Source: Epiperipatus broadwayi (Eukaryota; Onychophora; Udeonychophora; Euonychophora; Peripatidae). From it: a stretch of 64,000 nucleotides of DNA. Positions 31,980-43,429 of the stretch are shown in pieces. How positions within the stretch are numbered: position 1 is the stretch's first letter; the number at the start of each line of letters is the position of its first letter. The stretch lies in NCBI GenBank assembly GCA_028023455.1, contig JAQFVV010000017.1:5180098-5244097 (forward strand). Direction: 5' to 3'. The notes under the pieces were generated by a model, which was given only the letters and a program-made list of their open reading frames with translations, had not been told where the DNA came from and did not search any database. A program made the translations under genes and the position numbers.

Positions 31980-33295
31980 TAAATGATAATAGGCAGAACA
32001 CACAGACATTCAATGATATTGTTCCATATGAAAATTTTAGTATTTCACTATACCAATATGGAGATGACATAAACATATTACACATAATATACTGTTTTGG
32101 TTATCTAGAGAGACACTGCTGCTAGAATTTTAGGAATGACAAATTATGTTTAACCAGTCAATTGCGATTTAAAAAAATATGAATATCAGATCACTGTATT
32201 ACCATATGGTTCCATAGTAGTACTCTCGTTTGATATCAACTATCATCTAATAGTAACAAAATTAGAATGCATATATTCCATCTTTATGTTGTTCAATTAA
32301 GACTTTATCACATATTAATAACATTATCATTATAAGTGAAAACCAAACAAAAACTATAAAATTTTCAGGAAAAAATAAATTCAACATTACAACATAGAAA
32401 ATTAGTTAGATGATAATTGGAAATAGTGTTAATTCCTTTAACTATAAACAGCACCCCAAAGAAATTTTCTGGGTTTATCACTAAATACTTCAATACCCAA
32501 AATTAATAAGAAGAATTCAAGTATATCAACATGAAAAGCAATATTCTTTGATATGTGTATGAATAATTAATGCTTTCTTAATGAGAGACCTTATTATTTT
32601 CGTTTCTGAATTCATCCCTCTACTAATACTATAAATGTTAATAACTTCAAAAGAATACCCTGTGTATCTCAATGAAAAGATAACTGATGATTAGTTTTCT
32701 CTCCAAGCTGCAAGCTTGCAGCGCCACCTCTAGATCAATGCATGTGTTATGCATTACCATAAAAAATTTAATGTATTACATGTCTGAATCAATATAAATG
32801 TGTATTTGGTATCTTAATCCATGATGGAATAACACATTAAAACCAAATTTATTCTAAATCGGGGGCAAACTGCTATTCAAATATTTGAAATGATTCAAGC
32901 TATCTATGACAGTGAAGCCACAAGTCACAAGAATGTTTTCAAGTATTTTGCAAAATTTTGACAGAAAGAATGAAACACATTGTCACACTGAATGCCATAA
33001 CTTTTGACCCAACATGCTAATACCGTAAAATTGTTGTAAGTCATTACGTAACGCATGTATGGATTCAAAACTGACACTGCAAGCAATATGGAGAAGGAAC
33101 CAGTCATCTGAACACTGGGACAAATCTTGTGTACTTGTCGAAAAATCTACAACATTTTTCTTCAATGTAAACTCCTACCCAATGAAGTGGCCTAAAATTT
33201 ATGTGATTTAAATAATGTGTACAATGTACCAAAGTTTGAACAATCTTCTCTTTCAATAGAAACAATAACTTTGATGTTTTCCTGAAGGTTTGTGG
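31980..33295. other. No recognisable gene
   Basis: Overlapping 60-78-codon minus-strand frames occur at 32,925-33,340. They lack recognisable motifs or splice structure. A perfect 16-bp palindrome GCTGCAAGCTTGCAGC lies at about 32,707. Confidence 0.35.
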
Positions 33296-33299
33296 CGAT

Positions 33300-34570
33300 G
33301 GTGTTTTAGTTATATTTATATATTGGACTATTTCCATCATCTAATATAACAATTGAATGTCTTTAGAAAAATTTAACTTTATTTAAATATTCCAAATACC
33401 TTCAACTGTTAGTAATAGCACACAGGTTAGTATTTGCATAAAGTTTCCAGAGATATTATTCTCCCCTCTTCTTCAGGTGTTGCTGGCCTGACCAGTGATA
33501 GTACTAGCATGGGAATCAAACCTGGATCCTTAGATTCTTGAGTACTGAATTTTAATGTAATGCTCTAACCAAATGAGCCATTCTGCCAAAGGCAACAGTC
33601 AGTAGTAATTTTATATACTTATCTATGAGGTGTCTCCTGATTTCTCCACTTTCTTTTAAGAGCAAAGTTGATTCGTGGTTTCCATCCATTATGCATAGTC
33701 ACATTAGGTTGACTTATGGGATTGTTTGCCATTGTCATATGAGCAACTTCTTTAAATTTTCTTCTTTGTACCTTTTTTTTCTCCATCAACATATATTCAT
33801 TGGTACATACATGGTCTGCTATTTTAGACACATCTCTTTTCTCTCTTCTAATCATCAGTTTGTGTTCTTCCAAGTGCTTTTCAATGGGACGACTGGTATC
33901 ACCAATATACATTCTTCCACATTCATATGGTATTTCATAGATACAGTTTAGTTTTTTCTTTTCAGTATTTCGAAGTTTAGGCTTTGTAGATGTTAGAATT
34001 CCTCGTAGTGTGGTATGGCTCTGGAAAGCTATTCTGATGTTATACTGATAACAGATTTTTCTTAATTTGTCTGCTATTTTTGGTATGTATGGATATAGTA
34101 CAGTACCAATAATTGTTTTTTTTCTTTTGATGGTTCTTCTTGTTGTCTATTTAAGGTTTTCTTAAATAGAGCTGATGGACAATCATTTTTCATAACAGTT
34201 TGTTCTATATAGATCTTTTCTTTTTCCAAACCGCTGGTTTCTGAACAAACTTATTTTGCTCTGTTCCATAGTAATAGTATAAGTCCATGTTTTGTGTTTC
34301 TGGTGTGATTGGATGTATAGGCTAAGTATTTTCCTGTATGTGTGGATTTTCAGTAAACTGAAGTTTTGAATTTTCCATGAGGGAATCTTGTCACAAGAAT
34401 ATCTAAGAATGCCAATTTTTGTTCTTGTTCTGATTCCATTGTGAATTTAATCGAAGGGGATAGCAAAGCCAAACTTTATATAGATATGGAGTAGTTTTAT
34501 GGCTGTAGTTTCAAGTTCTTTCATGTAAATATTGCTAATTTGGGGTAACAATGGTAAGTCCATATTCATT
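33300..34570 (-). pseudogene. PLE-A inverted partner: RT 3' part, GIY-YIG endonuclease and 3' terminus
   Basis: Read on the minus strand from 34,570. SNIYMKELETTAIK (RT motif B region) is followed, after a deletion removing the YVDD box, by RTKIGILRYSCDKIPSW. After frameshifts comes CIYEIPYECGRMYIGDTSRP, the GIY-YIG nuclease core, with an arginine- and histidine-containing helix and DHVCTNEY. The last frame (33,912-33,619) is intact for 97 codons. The 3' side holds the tRNA-like module (33,490-33,595), a hammerhead-like stem-loop (about 33,440-33,475) and the terminus at about 33,324. It is joined head to head to the plus-strand copy at about 34,571, a layout known for PLEs. Confidence 0.8.
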
Positions 34571-37085
34571 CCTTGATTTTGTTAGAAGAATTCTGGAAGA
34601 GAGCTAGGAAAATTACTCAGAGAGCAAGTGAAGCTCTATTAAGAGAAAGAATAAATGCTCAAAGGTTCTCTAAGTATCAAACAATGCATTCCATTAATAA
34701 TGCGGAATGTTTTCTAAAAAATAAACTTACTGACGAAGACTACATGAGAGTTTCTCGAGCAGTAAGAAAATTATATTCTACATTACATGGAAAAATAAAA
34801 AAATGTCAAAATAAGAAACTTGCTAACATACATGGGCATATCAAAAATCATAATGTACAAGCAATGTATCAACTTCAACAGTTAAAAATCTCAGTTCTAA
34901 ACATCTAACAGATATTGAAATTTCTGTTCTCGAAAGAGGATTAAACTTTGCCAGATCATCGTCTAATATCCCTTTATTAGATATAATGGCAGCCACCAAG
35001 GAAGTCACTCAAAAATTGCCTTTAGAAGAAGCGGAATTATGCTGGAGAATAAAAAGAACACTTGACAAGCAACAAAAATTGAAGTGGTGAGAGGAAAATG
35101 ATTAAATCTCCCAAAGTGGATAAATCTACAATTATTTTCCCTGATGTCAAAGGCAATGCAACAGTTTTAATGGATACAACTGATTAAGACAACAAAATAT
35201 AACTGATTAAGACAACAAAATATAAGAACTCCTCACAGCAGGCCAATACAGAAAAGTGGCAAAAAATCCTATAGCAAGTACAGAAACAAAGTTACAAGTA
35301 TTACTCAGAAAGCATCACAGGTACTTACTTCGATGATTCAGAAAAAAGTAAAATATCATTATTTCAGCAAAATTCTTCATCTTTATGGTCTACCTAAAAT
35401 CCATAAGGATCATGTTCCATTACAACCTATTGTTAGTTCCAGATATTCACCTTGCCAAAATTTGTCAAGATTTTCTCTCAAAATTCTAAGTCCTTTGGCA
35501 TATAAGACCCAGTCCTTTGTGAGGGATTCTAGACACTTTGTAGAATTAATCAAGAACATGAAAATTGAAAGAACTGACTTACTGGTAAGCTTTGATGTGG
35601 AAAGTTTATTCACAAATGTTCCATGTGAAGAAGCATTGTCTATTGTAAGGAAAAGATTAAATGGTAATAACAGCTTGCAAACCAGAACAACTCTATTAAC
35701 ATTCTGCAGAAAAACAACCTACTTTCAATATATCACAGAATTCTTCCAATAAAATTAAGAAATGACTATGGACTCACCACTGTCACCCCTGATTAGCAAT
35801 ATTTACATGGAAGAACTTGAAACTACAGCCATAAAAACTATTCCAATATCCACCTAAAGTTTGGCTTCACTATGTAGATGATATATTTGTTGTATGGCCA
35901 CGTGGTGAAGCACTACTACAAACTTTCTGAAAACATTTCAACATCTTTTTTATATTGGACTATTTCCATCATCACAAACGTTCACAATAGAATCAGAACC
36001 AAGAACAAAAATTGGCATTCTTAGATGTTCTTGTGACAAGACTCCCTCGTGGAAAAATCAAAAGTACAGTTTACCAAAAACCCACACAAACAGGAAAATA
36101 CTTAGCCTATATATCCAATCACACTGAAACACAAAACATTGAGTTATACTATCACTACGGAACAAAGCAAAAGAAGTTTGTTCAAAAACTAGCGATTTGG
36201 AAAAAGAAAAGACCAATATAAAACAAACTCTTAGTTATCTGTCAGCTATTGTCAAGAAAGCCTTAAATAGACAACAAAAAGAACCATCAAAAAAAACAAA
36301 ACAAGTATTGGTACTGTATTATACCCTTACATACCAAAAATATCAGACAAACCTCAGAACACCACACTACTGAGGAATTCTAACATCTACAAAGCCTAAA
36401 CTTGAAATGCTGAAAAGAAAAAACTGTATCTATCAAATATCAGTTGAAGGTGGAAGAATGTATATTGGTGAGACCAGTCTCCCATTAATAAATGCATGCA
36501 GAACACAAACTGATGACTAGAAGAGAAAAAACAGATGTGTCTAAGGTAGCAGACCATACATGTACAAATGAACATATGTTCAATTGGGGAATACAAAAAT
36601 ATTGGATGGAGAAGAAAAGGTACAAAGAAGAAAATTTAAACTCACACGACAATGGCAAACAATCCCATAAGTCAACCTAATGTGACTATACATAATGTAA
36701 AGGAAACTACTAATCACCTTTGCTCTTAGAAAAAAGTGGAAAAATCAGGAGGCACTTCATAGATAAGTATATAAAATTTCTACTGGGTGTTGCCTTTGGC
36801 AGAATGGCTCAGTTGGTTAGAGCATCACTTTAAAATTTCAATACTCATGAATCTAAGAATCCAGGTTCGAATCTCATGCTAGTACTGTCACTTGTCAGGC
36901 CAGCAACCCCCGAAGAAGAGTGGAGAATAATACCTCTCAAAATATTGTGCATATACTAACCTGTGTGCTATTATTAATAGTTGAAGTATTTGGAATATTT
37001 AAATAAAGTTAAATTTTTCTAAAAACATTCAATACTCATATTAGATGATGGAAATAGTCCAACATGCTAATACATATAACTTTGA
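34571..37085 (+). pseudogene. PLE-A, most complete copy: reverse transcriptase plus GIY-YIG, broken by frameshifts
   Basis: Penelope-like elements copy themselves with an RT related to telomerase and usually a C-terminal GIY-YIG endonuclease. Seen here in order: an N-terminal helical region (34,573-34,908, 111 codons); LYGLPKIHK (about 35,377); PIVSSRYSPC; LLVSFDVESLFTNVP (35,580, first catalytic Asp); SPLSPLISNIYMEELE; HYVDDIFVVWP (about 35,869, catalytic DD) in another frame. Then FLDVLVTRLPRGKI, VYQKPTQTGKYLAY, GRMYIGETS (GIY-YIG core) and ADHTCTNEH. At least five frame changes and stops separate these, so no protein can be made. After the frame come a tRNA-like module, a hammerhead-like stem-loop and the terminus near 37,080 (GATGATGGAAATAGTCCAA), inverted relative to 33,324. 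Confidence 0.85.
36799..36882 (+). repeat. tRNA-like module inside the PLE-A 3' region
   Basis: GGCAGAATGGCTCAGTTGG (A-box) and CCAGGTTCGAATCTCATGC (B-box) are about 50 bases apart, as in a tRNA with a long variable arm or an intron. The same module precedes the CTGAAGAAG stem-loop in copies at 33.5 (minus), 23.7 (minus), 24.75 (plus) and 46.6-46.7 kb. It is thus a fixed part of the element and not a separate tRNA gene. The acceptor stem is poor. It might serve as an internal Pol III promoter. Confidence 0.6.
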
Positions 37086-37494
37086 TGGTCTAATAACTGA
37101 TATGTTTATTCAATCCCTAGGGTTATCATATTATTTACAGCTAGTCAGAAACTAGATTAAGCTAATTTTAAGGATGAAGTGAACTTAAAAATACTGAAAT
37201 GCTTTTAATATAGACTTAGATACCCTGGAATTAAGTTTGTGGCATCCCGGAGGAAAAAAACTTATTATCAAACACTTCAAAAAGCGACATTATGAATATG
37301 GCTTGGGTTTTCCTCCCCATAAACAGATTATCAATTAAATATTAAGTAATAAATTTGAAATAAAACTTCAGTCAAATGTCTTCTACACAATCATCAGAGC
37401 CAATTTAATACTTTTAACAAAATAAATGGACTTCATAAAAGAAATTGCAGAAGGTACTTAGTTCAATTTAATGAAGGTCTTTCCAATTTTAATC

Positions 37495-37590
37495 TAGTTT
37501 TATATCATTTCAGCAAATTTCCTCATCTCATCCAACCACTTCATATGTAATCTCTTCTTACATCTTTTACAGATTTTATAAATTTAAAGT
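37495..37590 (-). mobile_element. Short RTE-type LINE 3' fragment
   Basis: Minus-strand words KRLHMKWLDEMRKFAE match the RTE C-terminal end seen at 3.5 kb. Only about 95 bp remain. Confidence 0.5.
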
Positions 37591-37619
37591 CCGAGAAATA
37601 ATTGCCACTATATATATAT

Positions 37620-37722
37620 ATTTTTTTCCTCATGTGTCATAGCATCAGCCAGATTGCGAAGCACTAACCCGGGACAACTGCTTGTAAAGCAGCCGTCGCT
37701 AACCTCTCAACCACCAATGCTC
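37620..37722 (-). mobile_element. tRNA-derived SINE copy
   Basis: Minus strand: CGAGCATTGGTGG, TTGAGAGGTTAGCGAC, CTGCTTTACAAGCAG, the B-box-like TAGTGCTTCGCAATC (decayed), then GATGCTATGACACATG and an A-run. Same family as 6.3 and 20.2 kb. A possible target duplication (ACTAT on both sides) is too short to trust. Confidence 0.65.
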
Positions 37723-37774
37723 GACTATTTAAACAATACGGTGTGGCAGATGCAATATATTCTATCACGAATGT

Positions 37775-38790
37775 GATTATTATCATTTTCAAGCATTAAC
37801 GATATTTTTCAGAAAGATCTCAGATTTAAATTGTTTCTTTGATCCACAGCTTTTCTTCTTCATATCATTTCAGTAAACTTTCTTATTTTCATCCATTTAT
37901 TTACATGCTATTCCTTTGCAGAGTTTTTACAATTTCTTGGAACACACTTTAAGCTTTCAATTGACCATCTATTATCATCTCTTCTAACATGTTCAGTCCA
38001 GATTCATTTCAGCTCTCAATTCTTTCACTGTTAATGATACCCGTTTATTTTCTCACTTGTATGCTTTTCTTTTGATCCCCCTTTTGTTATTCCCTATTTA
38101 TGCATCTCTTAATATTTCAGTAAATGATTTGAAATATGTTTATGCTTTTCTATAAAGGATCTAAGTTTCAGATCTATATTTAAATACTGGCAAAACATAT
38201 TTATTAAAAATGTTCCTTCCCAAACAAATAAGCCTATTTCCTTTTAATATTAAATGCTTCCCACTATAAACGTAATTCCGTGATTAATTTCAACCATTAC
38301 GACAAATGAATTTGCAGTTAATTTCTATTACTTGATGACTCTCAAATGAATTTGAAGTTATTTCCACATTTCTAATAAATGATTATTTTAATCTTTTTAG
38401 GATTTATTTTTTAATCCTATTTTGTTTGCTATCATCTGATAGCTGTTATAATATTTCATGGAAGCTCTGAAACATCATTTGCAAATTCTAGATTATTTAA
38501 GTGATTTCCATTTATTATATTTCCTTAGCACTCCATTACAATTTTCTACCGAATTTGACAATATCAAGGATTTACGTCTTGATGTTCCAAAACTCCGATT
38601 GCTGCAGAAATGCTTATAGAATCAAATGCCGTTTCATAATTTACAAATCCAATGCATAACGGCAATTCCTATTCATTAGTTCTTTTGGTGACTTGTTATC
38701 TTTCATTTCACTCTCCATATCCAAATTTATCCTCAATACTTCCATCTTTCAATTATTTTTGAATTCAAGCATTAAAATCTCCGATAACAA
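37775..38790 (-). pseudogene. RTE-type LINE with endonuclease and RT pieces, internal deletion
   Basis: From 38,790 on the minus strand: VIGDFNA (apurinic endonuclease core), FGYGE and NER words, then GFVNYETAFDSI (RT motif A, catalytic Asp) and NHLNNLEFANDV, where the catalytic FADD has decayed to FAND. RDDNRWSIESLKCVPRNCK and the C-terminal tail follow. The segment between endonuclease and RT motif A is largely missing. The 3' end at 37,785 carries a decayed form of the simple tail. It is the only RTE copy here that retains endonuclease. Confidence 0.75.
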
Positions 38791-38887
38791 TTTTAAAATG
38801 TTACTTGTGTTCAAAATGTGGTGACTTCATAAAGAAATAAAACTTCGAAAGATCCATTCAAAAGCTGATCTTTTCTAAATAGACTCA

Positions 38888-39190
38888 ATGGCTGAAGAAA
38901 TATTTCTAAAAGACATACTACCATCTCTACAATTTAAACAGCCAGCTATAAATATCAAACTTCTAAACTCAAGATTAATAAAAAGAAAAGACATTATTAT
39001 TAGAATAGAATTACAAGCTCCTCTCTTTCACAATTATTCCTCTAGTCTAAAATTAATAAAATCAATAGATATTAGTGAACTCGAACTTCCCATTGACTGT
39101 CCTAAAGCAGGAAAGAGCGAGGAACAGAAAAATTTAGAATCTAATGCTAGAGCATGGAAAATTATTCACCAACATTATTCAAAAGAATAA
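38888..39190 (+). CDS. Intact 100-codon open frame of unknown nature
   Basis: The frame starts MAEEIFLKDILPSLQF and ends with a charged segment EEQKNLESNARAWKII. Composition is protein-like (balanced hydrophobic and charged residues), unlike most AT-rich random frames here. It lies between an RTE fragment on the other strand and the RT region of LINE L5 on the same strand, so it could be leftover upstream coding sequence of L5. I recognise no domain, and no splice sites were obvious. Confidence 0.3.
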   Translation: MAEEIFLKDILPSLQFKQPAINIKLLNSRLIKRKDIIIRIELQAPLFHNYSSSLKLIKSIDISELELPIDCPKAGKSEEQKNLESNARAWKIIHQHYSKE

Positions 39191-39194
39191 ATCT

Positions 39195-40460
39195 TAAATT
39201 TAATAAATCTAATAATAAAAATATAAAAAGTATCACCCAACTTCGGAATTACATGACCTATACAATTTCTCTGAATGAACGATCTTAATAACAACACAAC
39301 AATAGTTCAATAAATAACAGGCTGGATTTAGGCGAAGGCAAAAGCTGCTGAGAATGAGTTTTTTATTTTTATTATTTACCTTAAAATTAACTTTCAAAAG
39401 AAACTAACAATTGGTGTTATCTTTACCGATCTGACCACAATTTTCAACTTGATTGAAAAAATGGTAATTTTTTTCTAAAAGTTTCTAAAGTTCATAAATA
39501 TAGAAAGATTATTAATTTATCTAATAAAAAGACACTCTAACAAAAAAATATGAATGTCTTTTACTCCTTTTTTATTTATTTATTTAACATATTCATCCGT
39601 GATCCTCCTAAACGAGAATGCAGTAAATTTATCCATGATATTCTTTTTTCATTATGGTAAGGATGTGATAAAAAATATTTTTCTCAGAAATAAAAAATTA
39701 TTTTGTTAAGAATATGAAAGGTTTGAAATTTTTTCCAAAGATGGAGCCTCCGTGCCTAATACAAAAAGATAGCATCTTCAGCATTTCCTCTAAACAACAG
39801 TGAAATATCTCGATACACTGAAAGTAACTTTAAAAAACAATGAAATAAAACATCCATCTATCCCATAATACTTAGGTATAATGGTAAATCGTAGCTTAAC
39901 TTATGTTTTTCATCTAACAAAAATCGAGTAAAGTGCAAATATTGTACAGACAATTTCCTTTTTGCTAACATATTCCATTGCTGAATGCTGTGCTCAGATT
40001 TGGAGCAAAAGCGCTCAACTCTGGATAAGCAATTGAATATTACCATGTGAAAAATTACTGGAACTATTCCTTGAAATGGCTTCCTATGATTTCATAGATT
40101 TCTCAAGTCACATGTTAGAAGGTAAGCTTCCTCAAAAAAAAATCTACAAAAAGCTCTTAAATACATTAGATTTACCACTACTCAAGACACAGGTACACCA
40201 TTGAACTTCATCCATTTCAATTCAATACCTCCTTTCTAGATGTTTCTCAAAAAATTGAAACAGAGAGGTGCAAAAAATTGTTTTCCCGCAAGACCCAAAT
40301 AAATTGCTTTTTCCTGATTCAGTGAGACTTGTTGGATTTGGTGTTTTGAATATTATAGGTGTATTGTCAGCAAGTTCACGACCACTCATGATAACTGCTG
40401 ATCAGATTCAGACATAAAAATTTAATGCCTTTGACTTATATAGTTGTGGGCACATACAAA
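39195..40460 (+). pseudogene. LINE L5 (Jockey/CR1-like) reverse transcriptase, broken
   Basis: Blocks in order: SYHPTSELHDLYNFSE (RT fingers), QAGFRRRQ, TIGVIFTDLTTIFNL (motif A with catalytic Asp). A decayed central part follows, then YLGIMVNRSLTYVFHL (about 39,873-39,917) and LLTYSIAECCAQIWSKSAQL, the hallmark end of this LINE type. After that comes a region ending SVRLVGFGVLNI. The catalytic YADD region is not recognisable. Many stops. It is a relic without a clear 3' tail, ending just before the RZ1 tandem. Confidence 0.7.
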
Positions 40461-40689
40461 ATGAGAACATGTAATTAATGATTATCCAATCTTATGCAAA
40501 CGATAGAAAAATTCAATAAAGTCATTAGAAAGTCTATCTCCTAGTTGGACCTCTCCAGTTTCCTTTATTATGCGTGTAAATACTTTAAAAAAAATCTACA
40601 CACAAAATAAAAAAAATAGTGTAATATGAAGTGTTTAGCACTGTTGGATGAAGTGTAGTGCAGTTATTGGTGTTGATTGTATGATTTAA

Positions 40690-41480
40690 AAACTGTTGCA
40701 AATTCTCCAATCAGCAATGGCGCCCAGTGCAAACCTTAGTAATCAATAAATGCAAGAAGGTTTGTGCATAAAATCCCTATCTGGTGCCTATTCGTTCAAT
40801 ATACCAGACTAATTTCTAGCTTGTGGCTTTCATCAGTGAGGAGTCTTGGATATGAGAGCACTGCACCTAGATCTTAGGATCTAATGCAACCCTCCAGCAG
40901 CCACCTTTTACCTTATTAGCGAAATATAAAGCTTTGAGTCCAAAATGAAAACACAATAATGTTTTCAATCTAAGCTCATCAGTTTGTATAGTTATATGGA
41001 TCTGAATTCAGTTCAGCATCCATACTTTTTTGGTGTCTTTAGTTCTTTAATAATCCCTATTGGACAGGATTGGTATTAAACCACTAAACATTACATGATC
41101 ACCATTCTTTATACTTACACAAGCTGTTTACACAGAGACAAAACTTTCCATACAGTAGCACCACTCAGTGCAAGCCTTAGTAATCAATGAATGCAAGAAG
41201 GTTTGTGTACAAAATCCTTATCTAGTGCCTACTCATCCAATATACCAGACTAGTTTCTAGCTTGTGGCTTTCATCGGTGAGGATCCTGGATCTGAGAGCA
41301 CTGTACCAAGCTCTTAGGATCTAATGCAACCCTTCAGCAGCCACCTTTACCTATTTATTTAACTATAAAGCTATGAGTCCAAGATGAAACACAATAATAA
41401 TTTTCAATCCAAGCTCATTTACATATATAGTCATATAAATCTAAACCCGGTTCAGTATCCATAAATTTAGGTGATCAGAT
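40690..41480 (-). mobile_element. RZ1 direct tandem: two 441-bp units
   Basis: The landmark CCAGACTA occurs at 40,804 and 41,245, giving a period of 441 bp. Between them, the order is ribozyme, GGATCTAATGCAACCC, CAGCAGCCACCTTTTACC, the hairpin TCAGTTCAGCATCC-like region, then CATGATCACCATTCTTTATA and ACACAAGCTGTTTACACAGA. After that the next unit begins with AAAACTTTCCATACAGTAG. This fixes the tandem unit of the family. No coding capacity. Confidence 0.75.
40787..40853 (-). ncRNA. Hammerhead of RZ1 tandem unit 1
   Basis: Minus strand: CTCCTCA, core CTGATGA, stem II AGC/GCT, GAAA, stem III ATTAGT, C, TGGTATATTG. The core is intact, stem I weakened. The unit 2 copy (41,234-41,295) has core CCGATGA and is probably inactive. 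Confidence 0.6.
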
Positions 41481-41489
41481 ATTTTAGTG

Positions 41490-42420
41490 GTTTAAATTTA
41501 CTTTTTATTACAAGAAATTAGGCATTAATAAAATTTACAAATGTTAGGAATAAATATAATGTAAATAAAAAGAATATTCTCTTGATATCAAGAACTATAT
41601 TTTGAAGATATTATTGTTTTCATACTCAGTTGTTAGTACTGTGAACTTTTTTATAATAATTTATAGTTCACCAATAATCGGATAGATGGCAGACTCAAGC
41701 AATTCCATTTCCATGATAATTCAAATGTATAAAAAAACTCATATGCAAAATAATAAAATAACTGTGCTTGTTAAAAAAAATTATAACATTTTTACTTTTT
41801 ATCAAATCAAAAACGAAGTGATAGTTAAAAATATAAATTATATGTAACTGCATATTTACAATAACAACAATCTATTCACATTTGATATATTGAATGCATC
41901 CCTTTTAAAATATTAATAATAAAAAATTTATAATAATAATACTTTAAATATAAAAATTTCATGCTGTATTACATAACTTAGACAAGAGAAAGAAACTAGT
42001 TTGTTTTATATAACCAGTGTTATTATCTTGTCTGACAACTCTATTATAACATACAATGGCGTTAATAATTTTAATTTCATTATCAGATATAATAAAAGAT
42101 TACAAATGAATTTACGATTGGCTTTAAAAAAAAATTTCACTTTAGGTATCTAGAACAGAAGTTGTGATATCAAGCAAATGATTTTAGCTTTAAAAAAATT
42201 TTGCCAGGAAGCTATTGATAGGAAATAGAAAGATTATAATATAAAGAAATATAATTGAGCCACGCAAAAAAATAGAGCTTAATAAATATATATATAAGAA
42301 ATATTTTATTTACAAAAGCAAAGTTCTTACAAAGAATATTTGTCTAAAATTTGAGGGAAACAGAAGAATAAGATAACTTATATCCTTTTATATGCACTGA
42401 TAAATTTATACAAAATTAAA
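41490..42420. other. No recognisable gene
   Basis: Very AT-rich, without open frames of interest or assignable repeats. Confidence 0.4.
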
Positions 42421-42424
42421 CAAA

Positions 42425-42660
42425 TCTATCTTTCTTATTACTGTTACAATGCTTAATTTATTAAACTAATCAACCTTACAGTTTCGACTGTTTAGCAACC
42501 TTCTTCAGAGCTTATTATTATGGGAAAAATTGAATAATAAAAAGCTTTGAAGAAGATTTCTGGTCAAACGAAACTATAAGGTTGATTAGTTTTAATAAAA
42601 TAGGCATAGTGATAGTAATAAGAAAGGTGGATTTGTTTAATCCGTTAATAATAAAATAAA
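42425..42660. repeat. Family E palindrome
   Basis: The left part (42,431-42,520) and right part (42,545-42,650) are inverted copies sharing AATCAACCTTACAGTTTCG and CTTATTACTGTTAC-like sequence. The inner CTTTGAAGAAG-stem-CGAAAC motif is present on the right. The centre is only about 25 bp, so the DNA could extrude as a hairpin. Confidence 0.55.
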
Positions 42661-42669
42661 CAGAAATTT

Positions 42670-43425
42670 AGAAAATTGAGTCTGTTCATTTCATCTTGTT
42701 AATCTGATTTTGCAATAAGGTTATAAATAGAATTCACAAGCACCAAGAGTATCACTAATTGCCTCATAGCTTAAAATAGTTCTAATAGAAACACAATTTA
42801 TATCCTCTTCTTTCTCTGACTCTTTTCCATTTCTATCTTTTTTAACTTACTACATTCCATCACTCAGACTAGTCCAGAATACGATCTTCATGATTCTACA
42901 GAGCCTCTACTGTGATAATGGGTAACTGCGCAGCCATATTCTGTCTTTTAATTGTACACATAAACAATTCTACCGCCAATATTTTTTTCTGTATGCAAAT
43001 ACAATGAAAACGTAAGCATGCAAAGTTCTCAGTATTGAGAAAGCAATGGCGGAAATAGGATTTAAGTGAATCATCACAATAAATAATAAGTGACTTTGGA
43101 ATTAAATTTGAGACTGGAGTTTCACTCAATAATTAACTTGACAAAAGTTTCACCCAACAAATAATTACTTGTTGGGAAGAGCTATGCGGATCTGAAAATG
43201 GCCTCTAAGCAGAGATAGGTTGCCATGCTTTGTGTTTCAATAAAATGATAAAAATAAATAGTAATGTTTGAAAATCAGGAGATAATAATAGTAGTAAATA
43301 AAGTTATGTCATTTTTTTTTTTAGATACAGATACTTGTGCGAACTTTTCTTGATGTCAACTCATTAGGACAAGAATGTAAGACTGCACTTGTTATTAAAG
43401 TTCTACGAAGATTTAATACTGATAT
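42670..43425. other. No recognisable gene
   Basis: Two unremarkable minus-strand open frames (42,896-43,129 and 43,321-43,521). The second runs into the RZ1 repeat and is therefore not a host gene. Confidence 0.35.
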
Positions 43426-43429
43426 AATA

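Noticed and set aside
32925-33340. Overlapping minus-strand open frames of 60-78 codons as a gene
   Set aside because: Three overlapping frames without motifs, splice signals or composition bias. Best explained by chance.
36799-36882. Functional tRNA gene within PLE-A
   Set aside because: No acceptor stem and over-long middle, and the same module recurs at every PLE-A terminus. It is part of the element.
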